Shown here in pieces: positions 50,295-60,079 of a stretch of DNA of 64,000 nt. Within the stretch, counting starts at the first letter, position 1, and every line of letters starts with the position of its first letter. The translations under genes and the position numbers were made by a program. Source of the DNA: Nitrospira sp. (GTDB lineage: Bacteria > Nitrospirota > Nitrospiria > Nitrospirales > Nitrospiraceae); contig JARFPM010000012.1 in assembly GCA_030444405.1 (NCBI GenBank), positions 1-64,000 of the forward strand, read 5' to 3'. The notes under the pieces are model-generated. The model saw nothing but the letters and a program-made list of their open reading frames with translations. It was not told where the DNA came from and did no database searches.

Positions 50295-51458
50295 CTACGC
50301 CTCGTATGGAGCTGGATTCTTCTTCACCAGGGGTTTCTGCCCACCGGTAGCGGGAGTGCTCTCCAGGGAGCCGGGAAGCTTGGGCGTCTTCGTCATCACA
50401 TCGGCATTTTGTGCGCGATGGAGCAGCGCATGATCCATAAGCACGAGCGCCAGCATCGCTTCGGCAATGGGGGTGGCGCGGATGCCGACGCAGGGATCGT
50501 GGCGGCCATTGGTCTCGACCATGACGGGGTTGCCTTGTTTGTCGATTGATCGACGCGGCACACGGATGCTCGAAGTCGGCTTAATGCCGATCGTGACGAC
50601 GATATCCTGCCCGGTGGAAATGCCACCAAGAATGCCGCCGGCGTGATTCGTGATAAAACCATCGGGAGTCAGTTCATCGCCATGTTCGGAGCCGCGCTGG
50701 GTAACCGATGCAAAACCTGCCCCGATCTCGACGGCCTTTACCGCATTGATGCTCATCATCGCTGCGGCCAAATCGGCATCCAATTTTCCATAGACCGGCG
50801 CGCCCCACCCCACCGGCACATGCTCGGCCACCGTTGTGATTCTGGCACCAACCGAATCGCCGGCCCTCCGCAATTCGTCCATGAATAATTCCAGCTTCGG
50901 AACGATATCCGGATCAGCGGAGAAAAAGGGATTCTGACCCACTACGTCCCAACCTTTGAAAGCCAATTCATGTGGACCCAACTGGCTCAGATAGCCCCGA
51001 ATCACAATGCCATATTTCTCGCTGAGCCACTTTCTCGCAATGGCGGCGGCAGCCACTCGAACCGCTGTCTCACGCGCCGATGCACGTCCCCCGCCTCGAT
51101 GGTCACGAATCCCATATTTCTGCCAGTAGGTATAGTCCGCATGGCCAGGACGGAAGGTATCGATCAAATTTCCGTAGTCGCGGCTTCGGGCATCTTCGTT
51201 GCGGATCAACAGCGCGATCGGCGTGCCAGTCGTCTTACCCTCGAAAACACCAGAGAGAATTTCAACGATATCCGACTCTTGCCGCTGAGTCACATGGCGA
51301 GAGGTACCGGGCTTGCGACGATCCAGATCCTTCTGAATATCTTCTGCTGAAAGCGAAAGACCCGGTGGGCACCCATCCACGACACAGCCGATCGCAGGGC
51401 CGTGACTCTCCCCGAACGACGTGACGGTGAAGATTCTGCCAAACGAATTGCCGGCCAT
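50295..51458 (-). CDS. aroC: Chorismate synthase
   Basis: 387 residues from ATG 51458; the open frame extends upstream but [20 protein letters not shown] is the conserved start. It converts 5-enolpyruvylshikimate-3-phosphate to chorismate, the last common step of the shikimate pathway, with reduced FMN. Motifs: [47 protein letters not shown] in blocks, [17 protein letters not shown], and [17 protein letters not shown]. Lies 17 nt after aspS in the same orientation. Confidence 0.96.
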   Translation of the reverse strand: MAGNSFGRIFTVTSFGESHGPAIGCVVDGCPPGLSLSAEDIQKDLDRRKPGTSRHVTQRQESDIVEILSGVFEGKTTGTPIALLIRNEDARSRDYGNLIDTFRPGHADYTYWQKYGIRDHRGGGRASARETAVRVAAAAIARKWLSEKYGIVIRGYLSQLGPHELAFKGWDVVGQNPFFSADPDIVPKLELFMDELRRAGDSVGARITTVAEHVPVGWGAPVYGKLDADLAAAMMSINAVKAVEIGAGFASVTQRGSEHGDELTPDGFITNHAGGILGGISTGQDIVVTIGIKPTSSIRVPRRSIDKQGNPVMVETNGRHDPCVGIRATPIAEAMLALVLMDHALLHRAQNADVMTKTPKLPGSLESTPATGGQKPLVKKNPAPYEA

Positions 51459-51475
51459 GAAAACGGTAGCGCTCC

Positions 51476-53239
51476 CTACTCGACCAGGTCCAGCTTGATG
51501 CGCAATTCCTTGAGTTGATCGGGACCGACGGTGGACGGCGCATCGGTCAATGGACACTGCGCCTTCTGGGTCTTGGGAAATGCGATGACGTCGCGGATCG
51601 AATCGGCGTTGCCGAGTAGCATGACCAATCGATCCAAACCAAACGCGATTCCGCCATGCGGCGGCGCTCCGTATTCAAGAGCCTCAAGCAGAAACCCAAA
51701 CTTGACCGCTGCTTCGTCTTTGCCGATGCCGAGAAGATCGAACACTTTGCTTTGTACATCGCGCCGGTGGATACGAATACTGCCGCCCCCGATCTCGCTC
51801 CCGTTCAACACCATGTCGTAGGCCTTCGCCCGCACTTTCAGAGGATCGGCCTCGAACAGCGACAGGTCTTCATCAAGCGGTGCAGTGAATGGATGATGCA
51901 TGGCCACATACCGCTTCTGCTCTTGATCGTAATCCAGCATCGGGAAATCGATCACCCAGAGCGGTCGCCATGCGGAGGTGTCAATCAACTTCAACTCTTC
52001 TCCCAAGAGAAGCCTGATTCGTCCCATCACATCATGGACGACCGCCGGCTTATCAGCACCGAATAGGACTAGATCCCCAGGCTTCGCCTCAGGCAAGGCC
52101 GAGGCAAACGCATTGGCATCGAGAAATTTCGCAATGACGGATTCCAGCTGCCCTTCAGCCGTCATCTTGAGCCATGCCAGGCCTTTTGCACCGAAACTCT
52201 TCGCTGTTTCTCCCAATGCGTCGATTCGCGTTCGCGACAGCGTCGCTCCTCCTTTTACGATTAACGCCTTGACGATACCGCCCTTAGTCGCCGCGTCTTT
52301 GAAGACCTTAAACTCACTCGCCGCGCCAAATGCCGTCATATCGTAGAGCGGCATCTCGAACCGGAGATCGGGTTTATCTGAACCGTAGCGACCCATGGCC
52401 TCCGCATAGCTCATCCGAGGAAAGGGCGTCGGCAGCGAAACATCACCGACCTTACTGAAGATGGTCACGATCATGCGCTCCATGAGACTCATGATCTGCT
52501 CGCGATCGACGAACGACATTTCTAGGTCGATTTGTGTGAATTCGGGCTGCCGATCGTTCCGGAGATCCTCGTCGCGGAAGCAACGCGCAATCTGATAGTA
52601 GCGATCAACTCCACTGACCATCAGAACTTGCTTGAACAATTGCGGTGACTGCGGCAGCGCAAAGAACTGTCCGGGATTGACGCGGCTCGGCACCAGATAA
52701 TCCCGAGCACCCTCCGGCGTACTCTTCGTCAGAATCGGCGTCTCTACTTCCAAGAATCCTTCAGCATTCACGAATTCCCTGGTGGCCTGCGTGATGCCAT
52801 GACGTAAACTCAAAAGCCGTTGCATCCTGGGCCGACGCAGATCCAAAAAGCGGTATTTCAAACGAATCGCTTCCGTCACCTCCGCATCGTCTTCGATCAA
52901 GAACGGCGGCGTCTTGGCATCATTCAAAATCTCCACCTCGTCGACGAAGACCTCGACTTCTCCGGTGGAGAGATTAGGATTCTTCGATTCGTCGGGCCGC
53001 GCCATGACCTGGCCGGTGACCGACACGACACACTCGCTGCGGAGCGAATGGGCGGCCTGATGTACTTTAAGGTTTCGCTCAGCGTTAAACACGACCTGTG
53101 TGATGCCCGTTCGATCACGAAGATCGATGAAGATGACCATGCCATGATCGCGCCGACGCTGAACCCAGCCATTCAAGACGACGGTCTGACCGACGTGTTT
53201 TGCATTCAACTCTCCACAGCGGTGAGTTCGGATGTTCAT
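51476..53239 (-). CDS. aspS: Aspartyl-tRNA synthetase
   Basis: 587 residues from ATG 53239, the conserved start [22 protein letters not shown]. An OB-fold anticodon domain precedes the class II core: motif 2 [19 protein letters not shown], the bacterial GAD insertion in the middle, and motif 3 [14 protein letters not shown] near the end, followed by [14 protein letters not shown]. The presence or absence of AsnRS cannot be judged here, so it may be discriminating or non-discriminating. Its start overlaps the rluB stop by 4 nt. Confidence 0.97.
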   Translation of the reverse strand: MNIRTHRCGELNAKHVGQTVVLNGWVQRRRDHGMVIFIDLRDRTGITQVVFNAERNLKVHQAAHSLRSECVVSVTGQVMARPDESKNPNLSTGEVEVFVDEVEILNDAKTPPFLIEDDAEVTEAIRLKYRFLDLRRPRMQRLLSLRHGITQATREFVNAEGFLEVETPILTKSTPEGARDYLVPSRVNPGQFFALPQSPQLFKQVLMVSGVDRYYQIARCFRDEDLRNDRQPEFTQIDLEMSFVDREQIMSLMERMIVTIFSKVGDVSLPTPFPRMSYAEAMGRYGSDKPDLRFEMPLYDMTAFGAASEFKVFKDAATKGGIVKALIVKGGATLSRTRIDALGETAKSFGAKGLAWLKMTAEGQLESVIAKFLDANAFASALPEAKPGDLVLFGADKPAVVHDVMGRIRLLLGEELKLIDTSAWRPLWVIDFPMLDYDQEQKRYVAMHHPFTAPLDEDLSLFEADPLKVRAKAYDMVLNGSEIGGGSIRIHRRDVQSKVFDLLGIGKDEAAVKFGFLLEALEYGAPPHGGIAFGLDRLVMLLGNADSIRDVIAFPKTQKAQCPLTDAPSTVGPDQLKELRIKLDLVE

Positions 53240-54081
53240 GCAACCTTCGCTTTCTTCCCAGAAAACTTCTTGCTTCTTTCTGGCTTGGCCCAACCTTCTC
53301 TTCTGACCGGCCGCTTCGGTCTCGATACCGGCTCCCCTCCCCGTTCAACCGAGGCCATCCGCTCATCGACCAACTCGCGCAGCGCGTTCGCCTCCCGATC
53401 CGTGAGGAACCGAAATTCCCCCGGTTCCAGATTGCCGAGCGAGAGAGGCCCCATCCTGACCCGAAGCAATTTGAGCACCGGATGCCCGACCGCGTCCAAC
53501 ATGCGCTTGACTTGATGCTTGCGGCCCTCACGGATGGTGATCTCCAACCAGGAGTTTGCCTCGACTTTTCGTACCTTCTTCACCTGGGCTGGACTCGTCA
53601 TGCCGTCTTCGAGTCTGACCCCCCTCTCCAGACGAACGATCTCTTCGTTATCCAACGCACCCTTAACTTTTATCAAATACGTCTTCGGCACGTGGTAACG
53701 AGGATGCAACAGGGCCTGCGCAAGCTCCCCATTGTTCGTCAGCAGCATCAACCCTTCGCTGTCGAAATCGAGCCGGCCGACAGGGAACACGCGAACGGAT
53801 ACACCCCGCAAGAAATCCTTCACGGTCGTCCGTCCACCCGGATCATCCAAGGTGGACATCACGTTCTTGGGTTTGTTCAGCATCAGATACACAAATGGCT
53901 GCGCCGATGTGAGGTGCCTCCCATCGACCTTCACATGATCGCGCTCCGGATCGACCTTGGTCCCGAGTTCCGTGACGACCTTCCCGTTCACCGACACTCG
54001 CCCAGAAGCGATCAACATCTCCGCCTTCCGACGGGACGAAAGCCCCGTACTGGCGATGAGTTTTTGGAGACGAATCTCCAT
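53236..54081 (-). CDS. rluB: 23S rRNA pseudouridine synthase, RluB/RsuA family
   Basis: 281 residues from ATG 54081. An S4 RNA-binding domain ([33 protein letters not shown]) leads to the synthase core with the catalytic Asp in [21 protein letters not shown], and [22 protein letters not shown] near the end. RluB modifies U2605 of 23S rRNA in E. coli; RsuA/RluE-type specificity cannot be excluded. The basic C-terminal tail ([22 protein letters not shown]) is common in RluB. Coupled to aspS by an ATGA overlap. Confidence 0.9.
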   Translation of the reverse strand: MEIRLQKLIASTGLSSRRKAEMLIASGRVSVNGKVVTELGTKVDPERDHVKVDGRHLTSAQPFVYLMLNKPKNVMSTLDDPGGRTTVKDFLRGVSVRVFPVGRLDFDSEGLMLLTNNGELAQALLHPRYHVPKTYLIKVKGALDNEEIVRLERGVRLEDGMTSPAQVKKVRKVEANSWLEITIREGRKHQVKRMLDAVGHPVLKLLRVRMGPLSLGNLEPGEFRFLTDREANALRELVDERMASVERGGEPVSRPKRPVRREGWAKPERSKKFSGKKAKVA

Positions 54082-54144
54082 TGCGTTAACCCTAATCTTT
54101 AATAGTGAATCGTGAACTACAAAACACAACAGTATCTTATGACT

Positions 54145-54194
54145 GTAGTGCCCCCTGAAATCAAGCGAGGTGATTTGATTTCAAGGGGCACTAC
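54145..54194. repeat. 20-bp inverted repeat next to the IS remnant
   Basis: Left arm 54145-54164 (GTAGTGCCCCCTGAAATCAA) and right arm 54175-54194 are complementary at 19 of 20 positions around a 10-nt loop. The right arm covers the stop codon of the transposase remnant. It could be a terminator for that gene or the relic of insertion-sequence ends brought together by deletion. Confidence 0.8.
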
Positions 54195-54499
54195 ACAGCG
54201 TGGCTCTCACTCATCGGATATCTTCCGTCCAAATGGTACGGTTTCAAGGCCTCCCGTGAGATGTCGTTATCTAGGACCATATCCCCAATCTTCTGTTTCA
54301 GATTCTTGATCTGCTGGCCCTTGAGGGCCTCTTCGTCCTTGAGACGGCTCCGGAGCCCGTTTTATGCGCTTAAGCGAAAATTCTCCCGCCAGTCTTCCAC
54401 CTCGGCCACCGAGCTCTCGCCCTTCAAGGTACCGATGACTAATACCACGCGGCGCTTCGCCGGACACCGTTTAATCGGTTCGATTGCTTCTGCTGCCAT
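54191..54499 (-). mobile_element. IS3-type OrfA remnant with in-frame stop
   Basis: Minus strand from ATG 54499 (GAGGAGATG upstream): MAAEAIEPIKRCPAKRRVVL and GTLKGESSVAEVEDWRENF, then TAA at 54362-54364, then in the same frame NGLRSRLKDEEALKGQQIKN, LKQKIGDMVLDNDISREALK and PYHLDGRYPMSE to a stop at 54191. The AKRR..LKGES..VAEVEDWRE..LRSR..DEE pattern is the helix-turn-helix OrfA of IS3-family transposases, with part of the HTH missing. No OrfB (DDE integrase) is present, so the element is dead. Confidence 0.7.
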
Positions 54500-54591
54500 A
54501 TCGCCATCTCCTCGGTCCGCTCAGGACCATGTCGTGACAGTGGTCTCAAGTACAAGATACGATGGCCGACACGAATCTCTCTTGCTCCAGG

Positions 54592-56229
54592 TCATTCCAT
54601 ACGTTCATAAACTACGACTTGTCTTCCCGTGCCTATATTCAGCAGCTCAACCTGCTTATACCGCGACTGAGGGTTCTTCGTGAAACATGACAAAACCTGC
54701 TCATCCGGTCGGTCTACAACGAAACGAGGCCCTTTCTGTTCAATCTTTTCACAATACTCTTCTGGTATCGTGGGGATATCAAGCCCCATGGGCTTCCGAA
54801 CCTTCACCCACCAGTTGTTGAAAATGTGCTCCGTATGTGAGGCGTGCGGAAAGCCGTGACGAGATTGATCGAGCGTCCAGTGCAAATACATATGGCTTGG
54901 ATTTAAGAAGTCCACATTAACAAGATGACGCTTCTCGAAATAGTCCTGAAGAGCCGTCCGATCTGCCGCCCATTTATGGGAATAGTCTTTCGAGAGAACA
55001 AGACTCACTACGGCTTGCTTGAAATCACCCCGTACAGCCACCAATAGGGCCGCAGTAAGAAATAACGACAAAGCCACTGCTGCTCTCGGGCCTCTCCCCT
55101 GAAACCATTTGAGCCGAGAAAGCGATGCCATTAAGAATGCGACGGAGATTGTCGCATAGGGAATAAAGAACTGCTGGTAATGCTGCCAAAAATGCTTGCT
55201 CAAGATCATCAATTCTAGCGCGAGCGGCGAAAGAACTACGGCAAAAAGTATATCGATTTTTGAGATTCGGATGTCTGGCGTCTTGCGATCATGATTGCGC
55301 ACCATACCGGCCAAAAACCAGAATGCAAACGCACACCACGCGATAATGACAAAAACGGTAAGATCATTCGCTCTCTTGAATTCACTGAACTCCTTCTGTA
55401 CTACGTCCAGCATAGACATGGGAGTCAATTTCTGAGATAAAAGCTGGAGCCCGTCAAGAAAAGAGTCTATCTGGCCTGTGAGTATGTACGGGCCAGCATT
55501 GAGAATCAGACCGATTATGCCCATTGCAGTTGCCCATAGCAGGAAATCTTGGAATGCTAAAACATACGCCCGGGCCGGTGTGCGGATGGCCGTTGCCTCA
55601 TGAAAAGCCTCAGAAACCACTGCCCCCCGAAGCGCAACCCACAATCCTGCCAGCAAGGCCGGGGCCAAAAAATGCGGTCTCATTGAGACTGCGACGCTCG
55701 CGAAGAATACCGAAACAATGAAGCTGCTCGGCGCACCCCGTAACAAGCCCTTCTTGCCCCCTCCTTTTACTAGCAGCAGAACCGTAGCCAAACTCAGTAG
55801 GGAAGCAGCCATCGGATTGATATGGCTGAGAGAGCCGGGGAGGACTGCAGTAAAGTAGAGATAGAGGGTCGCTGCCGAGAGCGCGATCGCCTGAGATTTT
55901 GAGCTGGGGAGACCCCAATCGCGCGACAAGAGCAGTTTCAATCCCCAATAGAGAGAAAATGCGCCCAAAACAACTGAGAGGATTGAAAGGAACTGCCACA
56001 TCCGTATTGACCCAGCCGCCGCAGGGAGGGCAAAAAGAATCTGAACGACGGGCAGTTTGTCATCGAACTCCCTGGTCCATACCAACTCACCATGCAAGAG
56101 TCGCCCACCGAAGTACATCATGTGATCGATGTCAATGTCGTACTTGGTACCAAGTAAGGTGGCACACACATGCAGGACAAAGATTGAGAACAACACACCT
56201 GCCGGCAGCATCCATAGACGGGGGGTCAT
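54592..56229 (-). CDS. GT-C type polytopic membrane glycosyltransferase-like protein
   Basis: 545 residues, about eleven to twelve membrane helices. The first periplasmic loop has YDIDIDHMMYFGGRLLHGEL and DDKLPVVQILFALPA, where acidic residues occupy the place of the catalytic D-x-D/E-x-D of GT-C enzymes that use polyprenyl-phosphate sugars (ArnT/PMT type). A periplasmic C-terminal domain of about 120 residues follows. It would transfer a lipid-linked sugar in the periplasm. Same strand as the FAD, flippase-like and GT2 genes upstream, 118 nt after the FAD gene. Confidence 0.7.
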   Translation of the reverse strand: MTPRLWMLPAGVLFSIFVLHVCATLLGTKYDIDIDHMMYFGGRLLHGELVWTREFDDKLPVVQILFALPAAAGSIRMWQFLSILSVVLGAFSLYWGLKLLLSRDWGLPSSKSQAIALSAATLYLYFTAVLPGSLSHINPMAASLLSLATVLLLVKGGGKKGLLRGAPSSFIVSVFFASVAVSMRPHFLAPALLAGLWVALRGAVVSEAFHEATAIRTPARAYVLAFQDFLLWATAMGIIGLILNAGPYILTGQIDSFLDGLQLLSQKLTPMSMLDVVQKEFSEFKRANDLTVFVIIAWCAFAFWFLAGMVRNHDRKTPDIRISKIDILFAVVLSPLALELMILSKHFWQHYQQFFIPYATISVAFLMASLSRLKWFQGRGPRAAVALSLFLTAALLVAVRGDFKQAVVSLVLSKDYSHKWAADRTALQDYFEKRHLVNVDFLNPSHMYLHWTLDQSRHGFPHASHTEHIFNNWWVKVRKPMGLDIPTIPEEYCEKIEQKGPRFVVDRPDEQVLSCFTKNPQSRYKQVELLNIGTGRQVVVYERME

Positions 56230-56347
56230 TCTGGCTCCTGTGATTTCTTAGGGGATTAGGCGACTGTGCTCACCAATGCGACTGAGAACGTGGATTTGTT
56301 TGGGACCGCGACGGAAGTCTTACTTATTTATCAGGACAATCTACCCG

Positions 56348-57673
56348 TTACTCCCGTCGATGAAGTGCAGCAATCTGGTGGCCTATTTTTCGACCTTCCC
56401 TGATTGCGTAATTGGTCCCTCTATCTTCGGGGTAGATCTGAGCCATTGAACACAGATGCAGGCCGTCTAAAGGCCCGTCATGCGAGGGAATTAATTCGCT
56501 GTAGTTCCTTACAACCACAGGCTGGGACCAACGTGCGCGCCACAGGTGGTGTGCCTTGATCCAGCTACGACTAAACGTAGGAAACATTTGTTGTAGATAG
56601 GGTAGAGCATAGTCGCGGAACTCATCGGCACTCATATGGTAAAGACGATCGGTATGTGGGAGATATTTGGATAGGTAGACGATGTGGCGGCCACCATAGG
56701 TCTGTGGTCGTTCAAAGTTCGTGTGCTCTATAACACCCACGAAGGGAAATCTCGGATCATTCACATTTAACCAATAAATCCCTGAAAGCGACCGATCGAG
56801 TTCAAGTACCAAACACACATTGCCGAGATATCGAATCTGCTCCAGTGAACGAACATACTGCGGTGGCGCCCAGTGTCGAATCATATCGGCCATCAAGGGC
56901 AGCGCGGTAGTAACAACTACACGATCAGATGTTAGAGTGCCCTGGTTGGTGTCGGCGTACCAACGTCCATCTCGCTGTTGGATAGCTGTCACCGCACTGT
57001 TGACTTCAATGCGCCCACCGAATTGACGGACTCTTTCGGCTAGCGCATGAGCCAATGCAATAAAGCCGCCTTTGAAGTAAGCAAGACGCTCCTCACCGTA
57101 TTTACCACGACTGCTTCCCCGTAGTTTGAGTTTGTTCCAGAACCACACTGCGGATACTTCGTCGGCGTAGGGGCCAAACTTCCCCTTGAGCAGAGGCTCC
57201 CAGACCACTCGGAATACATTGTCCCCACCGAGTTCCTTGAGCCACTCATGGGCTGACTTGCCCTCGAGCTTTCGCCAATCCTTGACTCGGCGCGCACGCA
57301 ACGCCAAGAGACCGAGCCGTATGCGGTCTGGGAGTTTCAGTGGCGTGAAATTCAGGAGGTCCCAAGGAGACGACAGCTTGAAGAACTGGTTCGCGTAATA
57401 GACGCCAGTGTTAGTTGGGCTGATTTCGACGCGGTCGTTTAGACCCAACTCCTCAACCAGCCCCATGACATCGAGATCATTGGTAAACCAATGATGATAA
57501 AAGCGGTCGAGCTGTTCTCCGCCTACATCAAAGGCGGCCGCCAGCCCGCCGATTTCAGGCTCGGCCTCTAAGACAGTGACAGAAATTCCTTTCTTCGCCA
57601 ACTCATAGGCGGCTGCCAATCCAGTAAAACCTCCACCTACGACGGTGACCTGGGTGTTATGATTTATGGTCAT
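56348..57673 (-). CDS. FAD-dependent oxidoreductase of the amine-oxidase/protoporphyrinogen-oxidase type
   Basis: 441 residues. Dinucleotide motif VTVVGGGFTGLAAAYELAKKG near the N-terminus, then VLEAEPEIGGLAAAFDVGG. Central block YHHWFTNDLDVMGLVEELGL and WNKLKLRGSSRGKYGEERLAYFKGGF; the end is NYAIREGRKIGHQIAAL. This subgroup usually sits, as here, with a polyprenyl-phosphate glycosyltransferase and a flippase-like protein, so it likely oxidises a lipid or sugar-lipid intermediate. Exact substrate unknown. Its start overlaps the end of the flippase-like gene by 4 nt. Confidence 0.82.
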   Translation of the reverse strand: MTINHNTQVTVVGGGFTGLAAAYELAKKGISVTVLEAEPEIGGLAAAFDVGGEQLDRFYHHWFTNDLDVMGLVEELGLNDRVEISPTNTGVYYANQFFKLSSPWDLLNFTPLKLPDRIRLGLLALRARRVKDWRKLEGKSAHEWLKELGGDNVFRVVWEPLLKGKFGPYADEVSAVWFWNKLKLRGSSRGKYGEERLAYFKGGFIALAHALAERVRQFGGRIEVNSAVTAIQQRDGRWYADTNQGTLTSDRVVVTTALPLMADMIRHWAPPQYVRSLEQIRYLGNVCLVLELDRSLSGIYWLNVNDPRFPFVGVIEHTNFERPQTYGGRHIVYLSKYLPHTDRLYHMSADEFRDYALPYLQQMFPTFSRSWIKAHHLWRARWSQPVVVRNYSELIPSHDGPLDGLHLCSMAQIYPEDRGTNYAIREGRKIGHQIAALHRRE

Positions 57674-58662
57674 TGCGAAATAGTCTGCGTCAGGAATCTA
57701 TCTTGAACGGGGTAGCACAGCAGATAGAGACCACCTGCAATTGTTGGAGGTAGCCATAGCAATGCATGAACCAATAATGCGTAAGCTGTGGCCGCAGCAA
57801 ACGGATTGCCAAGTACTGTCATGGCCCGAGCTGAAAAGTAATCAAACGTACCGATAAAACCAGGCGTGCTCGGAATTACCGTTGCCAGCGTACCAACGGG
57901 CAGCGCCAACCACGATGCAAGTGGCTGCGTCATCGCTGGCAAGGACAAGGCAGCGAACCAGAAGACTAAGCCCTCAAACAGCCATGCGAGCACTGACCAA
58001 AATAGCAAGCGTATGATGGTGTGACTGCGCGAGGTGTGGTCTAAGGCGACAAAAACATGGTCAACTGAGGTTAATAATTTATGTCCCAACCTCGGCAGAA
58101 CACCAGTTGCGACGCTCACTAGCCCTGACGCGAGTGGTTTGAAAGAGGCTGGGAAGAGCAAGATGAACAAGATAACCACGCTACCCACGACCAAGATGCC
58201 GCCACTCAGCCCCATGAAACGTGACGACTCTACTCCAAACCAGGACAAGGTGGCGCCAAATAGGGACACCATCATCAATAGGTCCAGCAGTCTTTCGACC
58301 AACAAAGTTGTCAACGATGTCGTTGCTTTAATACCTAGCCTGCGGTTAAACCCAAATGCGCGTAGGATGTCTCCAGCCCTTAACGGTAATAGATTATTGG
58401 CGGCTACGCTCGCCATCAATGGTCCGGCACAGTGCTTCCACTCCAACTTCGGGTTTTCCGAAAGAAGCATCAGGCGCCAGCGCTGGATGCGGCAGGCGTA
58501 GCCACTGTAGAACGCTAGCACAGCTGCTCCTAACCACCAGCCGTTGGCTTCGGCGAAGGTGGCTTTCACTTCACTCAATTGGATATGTCGAAAAAGTAGC
58601 CACAGGAAAAAGCCTGTGAGCGCCATACCACCGAATAGGCGTAACCATCTCCGTGCGTTCAC
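57670..58662 (-). CDS. Lysylphosphatidylglycerol-synthase TM/flippase-like membrane protein (UPF0104)
   Basis: 330 residues with about eight membrane helices. Conserved blocks: LLPLRAGDILRAFGFNRRLG, LVERLLDLLMM and VIPSTPGFIGTFDYFSARAM, the signature of the LPG_synthase_TM family (PF03706). Stand-alone members are thought to act as lipid-carrier flippases. Both ends overlap neighbouring genes by 4 nt (with GT2 upstream and FAD oxidoreductase downstream), so the three are translated together. Confidence 0.87.
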   Translation of the reverse strand: MNARRWLRLFGGMALTGFFLWLLFRHIQLSEVKATFAEANGWWLGAAVLAFYSGYACRIQRWRLMLLSENPKLEWKHCAGPLMASVAANNLLPLRAGDILRAFGFNRRLGIKATTSLTTLLVERLLDLLMMVSLFGATLSWFGVESSRFMGLSGGILVVGSVVILFILLFPASFKPLASGLVSVATGVLPRLGHKLLTSVDHVFVALDHTSRSHTIIRLLFWSVLAWLFEGLVFWFAALSLPAMTQPLASWLALPVGTLATVIPSTPGFIGTFDYFSARAMTVLGNPFAAATAYALLVHALLWLPPTIAGGLYLLCYPVQDRFLTQTISQ

Positions 58663-59666
58663 TTAATCACATGCACCGGACTACGTGAAACCGTGGGCTG
58701 CTTTTCCGTGAATCCTGTGTATTCTTGCACCACGTATAGGGGCCGACCCTTGATCTCGTTATAAATTCGGCCAACGTACTCGCCAAGGATGCCTAAGCTG
58801 ATCAGTTGCACGCCACCAATGAACAAGACCGCGATCATCAGAGCTGTCCAGCCCTCAACCCAGATGTTGGTGAACAACCTCAGTGTCACGGCGTAAACAA
58901 TCCCCGCCATGGCCATTACGGCGGATATCATTCCCATAGCGACCGATGCCTGGAGTGGTTTGGTTGAAAACGATAAGATCCCGTCCGTCGCAAAGCGCAC
59001 CATTTTTCGAAGCGGATACTTGCTCTCACCTGCAAATCGCTTCGCTCTGATATACGGCAAAGCCGTTTGTTTGAAGCCGACCCAACTCACCATGCCACGG
59101 ACAAAGCGGTCACGTTCAGGCATTGCCCTCAGGGTGTCGACCACATTGCGATTCATCAAACGAAAGTCTCCCGTATCGAGCGGGATTGGGATGTCGGAGA
59201 GTTTATTCAGTAGTCGATAGAAAGCACGGGCTGTAGCTAACTTGAAAACCGATTCGCCCGGCCGCTCGGTCCGAGTGCCGTAAACAACGTCGTAGCCTTC
59301 GCGCCACTTTTCGATCATTTGATGTATGACTTCAGGTGGATCTTGAAGATCGGCATCGATCAGAACCACGATATCGCCGCTGGATGCATCTATTCCTGCC
59401 GTAACGGCTATTTGATGACCAAAGTTCCTTGCAAAACCAACTACTTTGATACGAGGATCTTGCGCTGCGAATTCTTTTAATATGTCTCTGGTGCAGTCGC
59501 GACTTCCGTCGTCTACGAAAATCAACTCGACGTTCAGATCCTGCACTTCATCACAAAATTGGCGCAGGCGTTTAACCGTTTCACGTATTGCCTCTTGTTC
59601 GTTGTAACAGGGTATGACTAGTGACAACGAAGCGTCGGGGAGTGAGATGCTTTGTCTGTTATTCAT
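58659..59666 (-). CDS. GT2-family polyprenyl-phosphate glycosyltransferase (GtrB/DPM1-like)
   Basis: 335 residues from ATG 59666; ATG 59696 would add ten residues with no better ribosome site. GT-A motifs: LSLVIPCYNEQEAIRETVKR, LIFVDDGSRDCT, NFGHQIAVTAGIDAS, VVLIDADLQDPPEVI (the D-x-D), and GESKYPLRKMVRFATDG. Two C-terminal membrane helices (MGMISAVMAMAGIVYAVTL and MIAVLFIGGVQLISLGILGEY). It would transfer glucose, mannose or a similar sugar from a nucleotide to polyprenyl phosphate at the inner face of the membrane, supplying the GT-C protein downstream. Confidence 0.92.
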   Translation of the reverse strand: MNNRQSISLPDASLSLVIPCYNEQEAIRETVKRLRQFCDEVQDLNVELIFVDDGSRDCTRDILKEFAAQDPRIKVVGFARNFGHQIAVTAGIDASSGDIVVLIDADLQDPPEVIHQMIEKWREGYDVVYGTRTERPGESVFKLATARAFYRLLNKLSDIPIPLDTGDFRLMNRNVVDTLRAMPERDRFVRGMVSWVGFKQTALPYIRAKRFAGESKYPLRKMVRFATDGILSFSTKPLQASVAMGMISAVMAMAGIVYAVTLRLFTNIWVEGWTALMIAVLFIGGVQLISLGILGEYVGRIYNEIKGRPLYVVQEYTGFTEKQPTVSRSPVHVIK

Positions 59667-60079
59667 TGACGGTGACAGTCTCCGGCCGCCCAGCAAGCGT
59701 CAGAGCGTTCTTGCGATGACATCCTTGTTTCGACATGCCAGCTAACACTGCGCAAAACACCACAATTGTCCAGTCGTCCAGTGATATGCATCCGTGCACT
59801 CTTTGATGACCAGAGCTTGCGATCGGTGTGCCAATTTGCCCCAATGTAAGCGAGAACTTTCTCCCTATTCAAGCAAGAGTCCTCAGTCTGTGAAGACGGG
59901 GGTGAGGGCAAGGTCGTTCGAAGCAAGACGAGCCCCGCCCGTAATCATTGAGGACCTCACCTGTTAAGCAGGGGAATCCATGAGACAGTGGCGGCATTTT
60001 CAAACAGGTTCTAGGCAGCTATCTACGCATCTATGCTCCAACCAATAATTCAGGCGAAAACGGCGATAACTGGGGCACT
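59667..60079 (-). other. Gap between the GMC oxidoreductase and the glycosyltransferase operon
   Basis: No gene recognised on either strand; several short frames lack family features. It should contain the promoter of the GT2 operon, but no clear hexamer pair was found. Confidence 0.4.

Noticed and set aside
50229-50549. 106-codon plus-strand frame
   Set aside because: It lies antisense to aroC and the ABC fragment, with no independent features.
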